Below, piece after piece: positions 1-8,559 of a DNA stretch of 30,476 nucleotides. Below the pieces are notes generated by a model. The model was not told the origin of the DNA. It saw only the letters and a program-made list of their open reading frames with translations, and made no database searches. This stretch comes from Utricularia gibba (lineage: Eukaryota > Streptophyta > Magnoliopsida > Lamiales > Lentibulariaceae). Each line of letters opens with the position of its first letter. The first letter of the stretch is position 1. The stretch is taken from the NCBI GenBank assembly GCA_002189035.1, contig NEEC01000166.1:1-30476 (forward strand), written 5' to 3'. Made by a program: the position numbers and the translations under genes.

Positions 1-150
1 CCGGCTTCTAACCCACATAGTAGCTCAAGAAGCCAAAGTGAAACTATTGGAGAAGGAAGGAGTACTTTGAGGACGACTATCAGGAAGCCTTCTCGTCGGG
101 AGGAGGAGCTTCATAATGTGGTTGATGAAATGGGAAAAGCGATCGATGAT
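1..150 (+). pseudogene. Antisense extra ORF of the Tat element, upstream half (partial)
   Basis: This stretch is open in frame 1 from the window edge to base 150. It encodes a charged, Ser/Arg/Glu-rich segment ending near EELHNVVDEMGKAIDD. It runs into the target-site duplication ATGAT (146-150) of the Athila-type insertion. On the far side, from 5,496, a coiled-coil-like reading continues on the same strand, opposite to the Tat gag-pol. I infer that the two are halves of one antisense ORF between pol and the 3' LTR, as described for Tat elements. Its function is not known. The start codon lies outside the window. Confidence 0.6.
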
Positions 151-1089
151 TGATGCGTGTCGTTTTTCTCAACAAATTTTAAATATTTAAAACGTAAAAC
201 ACCAGAAAGCAGAGTACGAGTATCGATCACAGGGAGTTGTTTTTCGTGAAAAGTGTTTTGTAAGAAACTTCTACAAAATGTCACGGTTTTGTAAAAGGGG
301 GTTTTTTTAAGATGCAAAGAAAGAACATAAGTGATGGGCCTTGACTACGGTACGCAGTTCCTGGGAATAGATTTCATCTTCTTCCTTTGTCCGTCTTTGC
401 CTCGGTTTTCACTTTTTCCGAATAGTTGGTTATAGGAGCAAGGAATAGCCTACTCTCCCTTACACTCTGATTGACAAGGAGGCACGGGAATAGCCTCATG
501 TGATTCCCCCTTAGACGATTAGGAAGACAAGAGGATTGCCTTCAATTGCCTTCAAAACCGAATTGTGTGCGTGTGCCCAGCTGTTGCCAATGGCCAGTGG
601 CAGGTCCAAGGTCACAACTTGTCCACTGTCGCGGTACCTAGGCCACAAACAATCTGCTCCAAGTGGTTTTTATATGACTTCCCACGTGCATTAACTCCTT
701 TGGGTCCCCTTCCCATCATTCCTTCTGTCTTGCGTGCACCACCAGACTTTCTTTGCATGCAAGTTTGCGCCCAATCATTGCTGGAGACTCTGACATGCCG
801 TAAGTCAGGGGCCTTGACCAGTGTCAGTCTTCTGCCCACAATCATTCCAACTCGCGTACAAGGCACGAAAACTCAGAGTCTGACCACCTGCTGCAACACT
901 CTCTGACAGTCTCCTGACATGTCTCAGTCAAAGTGTGAGAAAAAAGACATAAAATATACACAAAATGGGAAAATAGGAATTTTCTAGTAAAAATCAAATA
1001 CTTAATAATAAGACTCCTAATTTGTACGACTTCATACATAATTAACACATAATAATACCTAATAATTAACTAGAAAATGACACTTAACA
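151..1089 (-). repeat. 3' LTR of the Athila-type element
   Basis: This 939-bp repeat begins TGATGCG and ends TTAACA, so on the minus strand it reads TGTTAAG...CGCATCA. Positions 361-1,089 match 4,424-5,490. Relative to the other LTR it lacks about 359 bp (the segment at about 4,692-5,050), with the junction near 655. It carries an extra stretch of about 22 bp near 553-578. With the missing segment restored in length, the ancestral LTR would be about 1.3 kb, which is normal for Athila. Small ORFs inside it are chance readings. Confidence 0.88.
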
Positions 1090-1104
1090 TATTCCCCCAC
1101 ACTT
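1090..1104 (-). other. Polypurine tract (PPT) of the Athila-type element
   Basis: On the minus strand this reads AAGTGTGGGGGAATA and abuts the LTR start TGTTAAG. A purine-rich tract immediately before the 3' LTR is the plus-strand priming site for reverse transcription, and its position confirms the minus orientation. Confidence 0.8.
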
Positions 1105-1501
1105 AAATCATGTTTGTCCTCAAGTATGAAAATTATAGCAGTCCATGAAAAAGGGCAGAACCTAAGTCATGATGCATTACGAAGGTACATTGTTCCTACA
1201 GTAGGCGTTTACTCCAATTCTTTTCCTATCCTTCAATCAAATTAAGGCAAGCCACTCAAGTTCGCATGCATCAGGTAAAGATTTAACTAATGACTACTTA
1301 TACACTACATCATCAAGTCAAAAATAGCAAATAACATACACTATAGTGACTCAAGACCTTTTTCTTCCCCCCCCCCCCCCCGCCCATTTTGTTTTTTTTT
1401 TTATAGAGGTCCCCGCTTTGGGGAAGAATTTTTGGATTACGAAACCTGATGTGTGGTGTTAACCATGGTTTTGCCAAACATCCTTACCTTTGGCACCCCT
1501 T

Positions 1502-1628
1502 GTATTATTATTATTATTATTGTTATTATTATTATTATTGTTATTATTATTATTATTATTATTATTTATTATTATTATTATTATTCTTATTATTATTATT
1601 ATTCTTATTATTATTATTATTATTATTC
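1502..1628. repeat. (ATT)n microsatellite, about 127 bp
   Basis: The tract consists of about 40 TTA/ATT units interrupted by a few TTG, TTC and one TTTA unit. It lies in the untranslated part between the extra ORF and the 3' LTR. Confidence 0.97.
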
Positions 1629-1852
1629 TAGTAGCCAGGAATTCATGAACCTAAGCATGATCAATCCTAAAAATTCTAGCCTTATTCATGGAAGCAAATG
1701 TACTTGAGGAGTATAGTGGAGATTTTTCACAAAAAAAAAAACAAAAAAAACAAAACATTAAGCACGAAAACAGAAAAAATTCCACTAAGTTTAACACATA
1801 TGTCCTAATACCCAGAAAATACTAGAAAATAAAAAAAAAAGAAACATAAACT

Positions 1853-1866
1853 CCTCCCCCACACTT
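1853..1866 (-). other. Second PPT-like motif downstream of the extra ORF
   Basis: On the minus strand this contains AAGTGTGGGGGAG, almost the same as the PPT at 1,090-1,104. Both are preceded by a GAGGACA-like context. It lies about 50 bp past the stop of the extra ORF. It could be a duplicated or secondary PPT; no function is proven. Confidence 0.55.
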
Positions 1867-1913
1867 AATTTTGAGGATGTCCTCATCATCAAGTGCAGCG
1901 GAGGGAGGATACC

Positions 1914-3577
1914 TTAGTCATGGGGCATGTCGGAGTGTGAAGCAGTAGCTATCAGAGTGTCTAGTTTCGTTGAAAGTGCAGAAACCTGTTCCTGGAGACT
2001 CTGAATAGCGAGAAGCAGGGTGTGTTTGGTGGGGCTTGATGGTGCAGTGCTCAGAGGAATGTCTGTTGGCGCACCATATGGATTCACAATTGAGGAGGGC
2101 ATGGAGGTGATGGTACTCTTGGTACCCGCTTGAACAAAAACAGCCTTCCCCTCAACTTCCTTCAAGTAGCTGCAAGAAAACAAATCATCCAAAATCTAGA
2201 TAACGGAAATGATTGTCTACCTGAGGGTCTGTTTTTACAGGTTCATTTTCAAGTGTTGGGCGAGCTTGGTGATGAGAGAAGCAAAGGGGAGAACCCTCTC
2301 ATTCTTGGCGGTGATGGAGTCCATTTGAGTTGCAATCCACCATCCCAGGTTGATTGGAAGTTTCTTCATCATCGCCCACAAGAAGAACACAATCACCTTG
2401 GCAATGATGCTGGTGCCTTGTCGGGTTGCGCTGTAACAGCCTCCCAAGTACCTGTTCAAAACTAAAAGAGTAGGGGCTCTCATGTAATGGGCCTTGAGTT
2501 TGCGTACAGAAAATGGGGGCTAACAGACAGACATGGAAGAATGCTTGGATAATCACAGAATGCTTGGAGGTAACGTGTAGTGGTTAAATCAGATTCAGAA
2601 ACAAAGCCTAAAGCCACATTAAAATCGTTTGTAGACATGAGAAAGTTGTTGCCTCCAAGGCGGAAAGAAATCAAATTTTCAGCAAGGGGATCTCCAGCCA
2701 CATCCTCAATCACAATAGTTGTATCAAATTCGAAAACAAGTTTGGGATAAACTGGAAGACTAATTTCAGAAAATCTACACCACTCAGAGGAAGCATCAAA
2801 TAAACGGTTGATATCATCAAGTAGATTCAGATGCACCAAAGTAGGCGTATTCAATTTGAAGTCAAATAATATTCTGCGCGAGGTCAAGAGATTAAATAGG
2901 AGTTGAGCATTCTTATCTGAAAATTTCACAATGTTTTTCAGCTGAGTCCAAGCAGGGGACTCCAGTGCTCGGTCTCGCCAGAATTTTGTGTGACAGTGCT
3001 GTCCTTTACCACGCTGTGTGGGCTGACTTGCTTCATCAACATCCTGTTCTCCAGGGAGAAACTCAAGGCATGGCCCTTCATTAGCGGCACACTCCATTTC
3101 AGAGATCCAGAGATCAACCGCTTCGTCGATGGTGATCTCCTCAATGTCATCTTCGTCCTGTACTGGAGAAGGGGATGAGTGAATATTAGGAATTTCTGGT
3201 TCCTTACCCTTTCCTCCAGTGATTTCTTTCGATTCTGTGGGATGCAGGCTCTCGGGAACAGAAATTGCTGCTGGGGAATTTGGCTCTGAGGGTTCCGGCT
3301 CGTCAGCAGCAACAGTAGCAGCAGCAGGGACTGGGTACCACTCTAGGTACAACACCGGCAACACTATAGTCAGAGGTGTTGCCTCAATCGGAACAGACTC
3401 CACCGCAGCGCCTAAAGATGGCTCATGCTCAGTGGGAGCAGGGGCTTCTGCTGGGTTGTTGGTGCGGCGACGCTGGGTCCTTCTGGATGGTCTAGCAGCA
3501 GCAGGTTGGCGCTTCCGAGTTGCTGCCTTTGCAGCACTTGCGCTTCGGTTAACCGGAGATGTGGGGCGTCCAGGCAT
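1914..3577 (-). pseudogene. Athila extra ORF in env position (Transposase_32-like, 'putative plant transposon protein')
   Basis: The ORF starts with ATG at 3,577 and encodes an Ala/Pro/Glu-rich, disordered N-terminal half (about residues 1-170). Next comes a folded domain with FRLGGNNFLMSTNDFNVALG (about residues 305-325), typical of the plant retrotransposon extra-ORF domain known as Transposase_32. A -1 frameshift near 2,480 moves the reading into the frame 2,483-2,235, which holds the rest of the domain (RYLGG, FFLWAMM, PINLG). A good GT-AG intron (2,170-2,238) would then join it in frame to the C-terminal exon ending at 1,914. It follows integrase in the order Athila elements use for their env-like gene. 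I see no transmembrane segment or signal peptide, so an envelope role is not supported. The frameshift means it is probably not expressed intact. Confidence 0.72.
2170..2238 (-). other. Putative 69-nt intron in the Athila extra ORF
   Basis: On the minus strand the donor is CCT|GTAAAAAC and the acceptor is TTTTCTTGCAG|CTAC after a T-rich run. Removing it joins two coding stretches in frame and bypasses several stops. This is inferred from sequence only. Confidence 0.5.
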
Positions 3578-3891
3578 GGTGAGCAGAAAATTCGGAGAAT
3601 CGGGGAATTTCAGGCGAGAGAATGAGAAGAATCGAAATGCAAGTCACAACAGCGAAGTGGGGTAACGGTCAGTAAAAATGGGAATGCCAAAAGATAAAAG
3701 AGAGATTGAGTGTAGAAGCAGTTAAAGGAGTAAGTGGTGGCATGGGGCAGGTGAAAATAAAGTAACTTGGAGTAGTGGGTGATAAGAACGAGGAAAGAGT
3801 AACGGTTACGAAATTAAAGTCATGGGTTGCCTCCCATTCAGCGCCAATTTACAATCTTTGGCTGACTGTGACACCTGTTAATGGCCCTCGA
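3578..3891 (-). other. Leader between integrase remnant and extra ORF
   Basis: No conserved coding sequence is seen. The stretch separates the integrase stop near 3,892 from the ATG of the extra ORF. In Athila relatives the third ORF is thought to be made from a spliced RNA, so a splice acceptor could lie here, but I cannot pick one with confidence. Confidence 0.5.
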
Positions 3892-4423
3892 CTAGCAGTA
3901 AGCTACACACACTGTGCCGCTTAAATTTCTCATAAAATGGCTCAATCGATGTCCATTGACCTTAATGCTTTTCCATGTCTCAAATGAACGAATAATAACA
4001 GCACCAGAAGGAAAAACATTCACAACTTCATAAGGTCCAAGCCACTTAGAACGCAATTTACCGGGAAAGAGCTTCAAGGTGGTATCAAATAGGAGAACTT
4101 TTTGACCTACTAAAAATTGCTTCCCATAAAACTTATCATCATGGTAGCATTTTACCTTTTCCTTGTGCAAGAGCTGGTTAGTGTAGGCATTGAGGCGAAT
4201 TTCCTCCAGCTCATTTAGGTCTAAAAGTCTACTCTCCCCAGCTTGATCGCTAGTCAGGTTGCATGACTTGACGGCCCAGTATGCCCTGTGATGTAATTCA
4301 AAAGGAAGATGACATGCCTTACCATAGATCATTCGCTATAGAGACATTCCTATAGGATTCTTGTAAGCTGTACGGTACGCCCATAGCGCATCATTGAGCC
4401 TTGAGCTCTAATCTCGCCTATTT
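3892..4423 (-). pseudogene. Athila-type integrase, C-terminal fragment
   Basis: Conserved blocks in order on the minus strand are PNRRD, then a stop where a conserved Trp belongs, RLNDALWAYRTAYKNPIGMS, MIYGKACHLPFELHHRAYWA, ELEEIRLNAY, GQKVLLFDTTLKLFPGKL, RSKWLGPYEV and KVNGHRLSHF. These match the end of the integrase core and the GPY/F C-terminal module of Athila elements. An uninterrupted ORF covers 4,332-3,892. Upstream, two codons (expected Trp and Tyr) are TAG. The catalytic DDE residues are not present because everything upstream is replaced by the 5' LTR at about 4,424. The GPY/F module normally helps integrase bind DNA or chromatin. This fragment is non-functional. Confidence 0.85.
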
Positions 4424-5490
4424 GGGAATAAGATTCCATCTCCTTCCTTTGTCCGTCTTTGCCTCATTTTTCACTGATTTCTTCCGAATAGCTGGTTATA
4501 GGAGCAAGGAATAGCCTACTCTCCCTTACACTCTAATTGAAAAGGAGGCACGGGAATAGCCTCAAGTGATTCCCCCTTAGACGATTAGGAGGCAAGAGGA
4601 TTGCCTTCGATTGCCCAGCTGTTGCCAATGGCCAGTGGCAGGTCTGAGGTCACAACCTATACACTCTCGCGGTACCTAGGCCACAAACAATCTACTACTT
4701 CCCTCGAACCAGCAGGGTTGGAATTGGTGCTCTTCACCTTGATCTTCACCAAAATTCGCGAGAAGTGGCCTGCTACTCATGGACCTTAACTAAGAGTCGT
4801 TACAGAAAGACTGCAACAAGATGCGTGAAAGTATGTGGAATCAGAATTGAATTCAGTGAAGAATCGAGTGTATTGCTCAGGACATGGAAGGAAACTTCAT
4901 CTACATCCTAGAAACTAAAGGTTTTTAGCCCAAAAGGGCCATGAAAACAGAAAGGAAATTGAAATCTAAGTGTTCTTCCTCCTTGGAGGGGAGGAAGAAC
5001 TCAAAAGTCTAAGTCTACAAAGGAAAATGGCAAAAGTTTGAAACTAAGTGCTTCAAGTGGTTTTTATATGACTTCCCACGTGCATTAACTCCTTTGGGTC
5101 CCTTCCCATCATTCCTTCTGTCTTGCGTGCGCCACCAGACTTTCTTTGCGTGCAAGTTTGCGCCCAATCATTGCTGGAGACTCTGACATGCCATAAGTCA
5201 GGGGCCTTGACCAGTGTCAGTCTTCCGCCCACAATCGTTCCAACTCGCGTACAAGGCACGAAAACTCAGAGTCTGACCATCTGCAATACTCCTGTAACAC
5301 TCTATGACAGTCTCCTGACATGTCTCGGTCAAACTGTGAGAAAAAAGACATATAATATACACAAAATGGGAAAATAGGAATTTTCTAGTAAAAATAAAAT
5401 ACTTAATAATAAGACTCCTAATCTGGGCGACTTCATACATAATTAACACATAATAATACCTAATAATTAACTAGAAAATGACACTTAACA
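4424..5490 (-). repeat. 5' LTR of the Athila-type element, inner end deleted
   Basis: This matches 361-1,089 of the 3' LTR and ends at the same CTTAACA, followed by the target-site duplication ATGAT (5,491-5,495). It lacks the counterpart of 151-360, that is, the R/U5 end plus the adjoining primer site. It keeps a segment of about 359 bp (4,692-5,050) that the 3' LTR lacks. The missing inner end abuts integrase directly, marking the junction of one large deletion. Confidence 0.85.
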
Positions 5491-5495
5491 ATGAT

Positions 5496-5967
5496 GTCAA
5501 TTCCGAGAGGGAGAGTTTCAAGTTTGGTTCAAGGAGGCGGAGGCTGAGCTGAGGCAAGCCAATTATCGCGTCTCGGCCTTGGAAGCTGAGTTGCTTGATC
5601 AAGAGGCATCTCGGGGGAGGCTTTTGGAAGATTTTGTCAACTCGGCCTGCTTCTCTGAGTTATCAGATATTTACGCCAGGGATCTAATCGGCAGGCTTCT
5701 ATATCAACAAAGGCGCCAAATCAGCCGAGAATTCGGGTTGTCGATCACGCACCCGCGCTTCAATTAGTTCGATCCCTTAGGAAGGACGAGAACATGCTGG
5801 ATGCCATCGCGGACGTGTATCAAGCCCCGAAATTCAGGTTTGAAGCGGATCAGGAGCGCCTAATAGTGCTTATTCGGGCTAGGATTGGGCTAGAGAATGA
5901 AGCCAAGCTGAGGGCAAGGATGGAAGGACATGTCGGCCCCTCAACTGATCCCCTCCCTGAACTTTAA
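5496..5967 (+). pseudogene. Antisense extra ORF of the Tat element, downstream half
   Basis: On the plus strand this reads as a charged helical, coiled-coil-like protein (KEAEAELRQANYRVSALEAE, then LLEDFVNSACFSEL, SDIYARDLIGRLLYQQRRQI). After a frameshift near 5,735 it continues as RKDENMLDAIADVYQAP, RFEADQERLIVLIRAR and a stop at about 5,965-5,967. Another frameshift seems needed near 5,516-5,530 to connect with the segment that crosses the insertion site. The strand is opposite to the flanking Tat gag-pol. The position, between integrase and the expected 3' LTR, fits the antisense ORFs known in Tat elements. No catalytic motif is visible. Its role is unknown. Confidence 0.6.
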
Positions 5968-7105
5968 TTCCTTTCTTTTGAGACTGATGTTTTTTTTTTG
6001 TCCCCGATTTGGAGTTTTTTTATATTTTGAGATCCTAGTTTGGGATTCCTTCCTTTAGTTTATCTATGCTTTCGGGGCATAGTTGGATCTACTTCGAGTG
6101 CATTTACTGTCTTGAAATTCGGTAGCAAAATTCTTACTTAGGGTTTTTTCGGGGCTTATACGAGCGGCTTATGGAAGCCGGTGCCCGAGTTGTACCAGGG
6201 TTTATCATCACCATCAGTGCCCAGGTTTGGGGGATTCAATACTTCGGAGGGAGCCTCGGGATATTTTGCTATGCCGATTGCGGGACTTAGATTTGGAGGG
6301 TTTGTGTGGACTCACATGATTCAAAGGTTGTGTGTCCCTTGCCAACCATTTGGCTGGGTTTTTTGATCTTTATTTGCCTTAGTCTTTTCTTACGCAAGCT
6401 AAACCGTTGCTAGGGAAGTAGATCAGAACCCCTCATGGGTTGAACAACTTCCCCAATCCGAATGGGCCCTATTCTGGCCGAAATCCCATTGTTTTAACAA
6501 CATGGGCAGATTTTCTTTGGATGCTCTTGTCGTCTCGAGATTCAGCAGTAAGGTTTGTACTTAAGGGCTTTTTTGAACCTTACGCGAACGGTTTAGGGGA
6601 ACCGGTGCCCGAGTTATACCAAGGCTTACCCATGTCACTGGGGCCTGGGTTTGGAGGATCACATAACTCTGGGAGAGCCCCGAGTTGGTTTGCTATGCCC
6701 ATCAGGGGCCGCAGGCTTAGGAGGTTTGCCTGGGCTTACATGACACTACCAGAGCTTTTGATTTTTTTTAACTCATCTCCACTTTGGAGGAATATATAGT
6801 CGCTTGAGTGTTTTGATGAAGAAAATACCAAAACCTGTGGAGATTCGCGATAGACTTAGAATTTCCTTAGATGCGATGCATTCCGTGACCTTCGAAATTC
6901 CACGCCATCTAGCTGTTCTAGACAATAAGCTACTTTTCTGATTACCCTTGAAATCTAATAAGGGCCTTCCCAGTTGCGGTCTAATTTTCCTACACGCCTC
7001 TATGGTCGAATGCTTTAGAGTACCAAGTCTCCTTCCGAGAATTCCCTTGGGAATACCGACTTGTTATAATTCTTTTCAGTTCTTCTCTAGTAAGCCCCTA
7101 GTCGG
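5968..7105. other. Non-coding 3' region of the Tat element
   Basis: No conserved coding sequence is seen in this stretch. It lies between the antisense ORF and integrase and carries the tandem duplication listed separately. The remainder is T-rich, for example 5,985-6,030. The small plus-strand ORFs here follow the duplicated units and look like chance readings. Confidence 0.6.
6121..6757. repeat. Diverged tandem duplication in the Tat 3' region (units 6,121-6,339 and 6,540-6,757)
   Basis: Two similar units of about 220 bp start about 420 bp apart. Shared landmarks are CCGGTGCCCGAGTT, TACCA(G/A)GG(T/C)TTA, TTTGG(G/A)GGAT and TTTGCTATGCC. Tat/Ogre elements are known for variable tandem subrepeats in the region after pol, which can seed satellites. 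This copy shows only two units. Confidence 0.7.
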
Positions 7106-7950
7106 CTATGAAATACTCTGTCTTTTTTCCTCAAACAACTCCAACTCAAGTTTTCGTAGATCGGCATTTTCCTCTTCGTTATAGTGTTCCACCCTGTAGC
7201 TCTTCAGCGTTAATTCGATTAGGCATACTGCTTTCGATCCGTAAACCAATAAGAAGAGGGATTCATCCATAGTGGTTCGAGGGATGGTGCGATATGACCA
7301 TAGCACCTCATCCAACCAGTCTGCCCATGACCCTCCAAAATCCTGTAGTTTTGTTCATGAGGCCATTGCTCTGAGGATGATAAACTGAAGTGAAGTTGTG
7401 TTTAACTGAATACCTATCTAGAAAAGCATCCATCTTTCCTCCAGCAAACTGGGTTCAATTATCGGTTACTAGCTCTCGGGGTATCCCGAATCGGATGAAG
7501 ACGTTCCTCCACAGAAATTGAATAACTGTTTCTTCTGAAATTTTTGCCACGGCTTCTGCTTCTACCCATTTGTAGAAATATTCAATCCCCACGATGACAA
7601 ACTTCCTTTGGCTAGAGGTCTAAGGGAAAGGTCCCATGATATCCAGCCCCAGCGATCAAACAGGCACGAGAGCGGTAGAGTGGTCAAGTTTTTTACTAGT
7701 TTTCTTATTACATTTGCATGATATTGGCATATCTTGCATTTCCTCACCACTTCAGTAATGTCTTATTTCATAGTTGGCCAATAGTACCCTCTTCTCATTG
7801 CCTTTTTGCATAGTGATCGTATCCCATCATGACTGCCGCACTCTTCTTCATGGAAATTGGTAATAAGGTCTTGAGAATGTTCTTTCCCGATACACCTCAG
7901 TAGGGGTCCATGGAAGGATCTTTGACAGAGAATTCCTTTTACTAGTGTAT
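7106..7950 (-). pseudogene. Tat-lineage integrase remnant
   Basis: Blocks in order on the minus strand are VRKCKICQYHAN (end of the HHCC zinc region, about 7,745), a degenerate FDRWG segment at the core start (about 7,660), FGIPRELVTDN followed by a stop and TQFAGGK (about 7,500-7,440, where the expected Gly codon of TDNGTQF is TGA), and LWSYRT-like and YGSKAV blocks near 7,305-7,230 (usually LWAYRT and YG.EAV). Several frameshifts separate the pieces, so no full-length protein is possible. The family catalyses insertion of the cDNA into host DNA. Confidence 0.78.
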
Positions 7951-8206
7951 ATCTCTTACCCTAATCTCCAACTTTCAGGCTTTCGATTTGTCAGATGGTG
8001 TTTCTCTGTTTTGCAGATACTGGATATAAGGTGACATCCTATCTTTGAGGGGACTTAGCTGTGAAGAGATGTCACTTCCGAGTTGCTGTGTGATTTAGTT
8101 CACTGTTCGCAAGGTCACCAAAGGTTGATCCCGCAATCGGATCGTCACACTCCCCTCTTTTAACCCTAGAAAACCTATGGCAAATCGGGCGAGGCTATCG
8201 GCAGAT

Positions 8207-8542
8207 TCATTTTCTTCGCGTGCCACATGCGATAGGGTAAACTCCTTGAAAGTTTTTGCCAACTCCCTCACCCGAAAATTGTCTTTGCACTAGCCGTGAA
8301 TCGATATAAATATCGAGCTCTGCGACTCCAAGTTCCTTGGCTATTTTCATTCCTTCAATCAGAGCTTCATATTCGGTGACATTATTGGTGGCGGGGAATA
8401 AGAATTTCACCGTGATGTAAATATGATCTCCATCCTGAGTTCGGATGTCAATTCCTCCTCCAGCCCCATTGTATGTAGAACCATCGACATACATGGCCCA
8501 TCGGTCATTGATTTCCACGAACCGGTCGATAGGCATGGTCAT
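8207..8542 (-). pseudogene. Second (archaeal-type) RNase H domain of the Tat element
   Basis: An open stretch of 111 residues contains RWAMYVDGSTYNGAGGGIDI, FPATNNVTEYEALIEGMKIA, KELGVAELDIY and IDSRLV. These carry the Asp (VDG), Glu (TEYEA) and Asp (IDSRLV) expected of an RNase H active site. This additional RNase H downstream of the RT-linked one is characteristic of the Tat lineage. It may be the best-preserved domain of the element. It ends in frameshifted sequence soon after GEGVGKN. Confidence 0.8.
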
Positions 8543-8559
8543 CTTGACTACAAAGTCGG

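Larger units (their letters stand above)
1105..1913. other. Non-coding 3' region of the Athila-type element with low-complexity tracts
   Basis: There is no coding sequence here. The stretch contains a 15-base C run (1,367-1,381), the (ATT)n microsatellite, A-rich tracts around 1,730-1,760 and 1,830-1,840, and a second PPT-like motif at about 1,853-1,866. Apparent ORFs of poly-Tyr/poly-Leu/poly-Ile come from the trinucleotide repeat. Confidence 0.7.
151..5490 (-). mobile_element. Athila-type Ty3/gypsy element, internally deleted, TSD ATGAT
   Basis: The termini are TGATGCGTG at 151 and CTTAACA at 5,490 on the plus strand, flanked by the perfect 5-bp duplication ATGAT at 146-150 and 5,491-5,495. 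The left LTR (151-1,089) is the 3' LTR and the right LTR (4,424-5,490) is the 5' LTR. Between them, reading minus, are only the C-terminal part of an Athila-type integrase (4,423-3,892), a long extra ORF in the env position (3,577-1,914), an (ATT)n tract, and a polypurine tract next to the 3' LTR. The inner end of the 5' LTR, the primer site, gag, protease, RT, RNase H and the integrase catalytic core are missing, so the copy cannot be autonomous. By eye the LTRs are about 95% identical outside indels, which makes it younger than the surrounding Tat element. Confidence 0.88.

Noticed and set aside
565-906. ORFs on both strands, repeated at about 5,053-5,449
   Set aside because: They lie inside the two LTR copies of the Athila-type element; the repeat explains their similarity, and no known domain is seen.
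1449-1707. Two ORFs rich in Tyr, Leu and Ile
   Set aside because: They are frame readings of the (ATT)n microsatellite.
6181-6799. Two similar plus-strand ORFs (61 and 119 codons)
   Set aside because: They follow the two units of a tandem duplication. Similarity comes from the DNA repeat, and the frames are not conserved outside the shared blocks.
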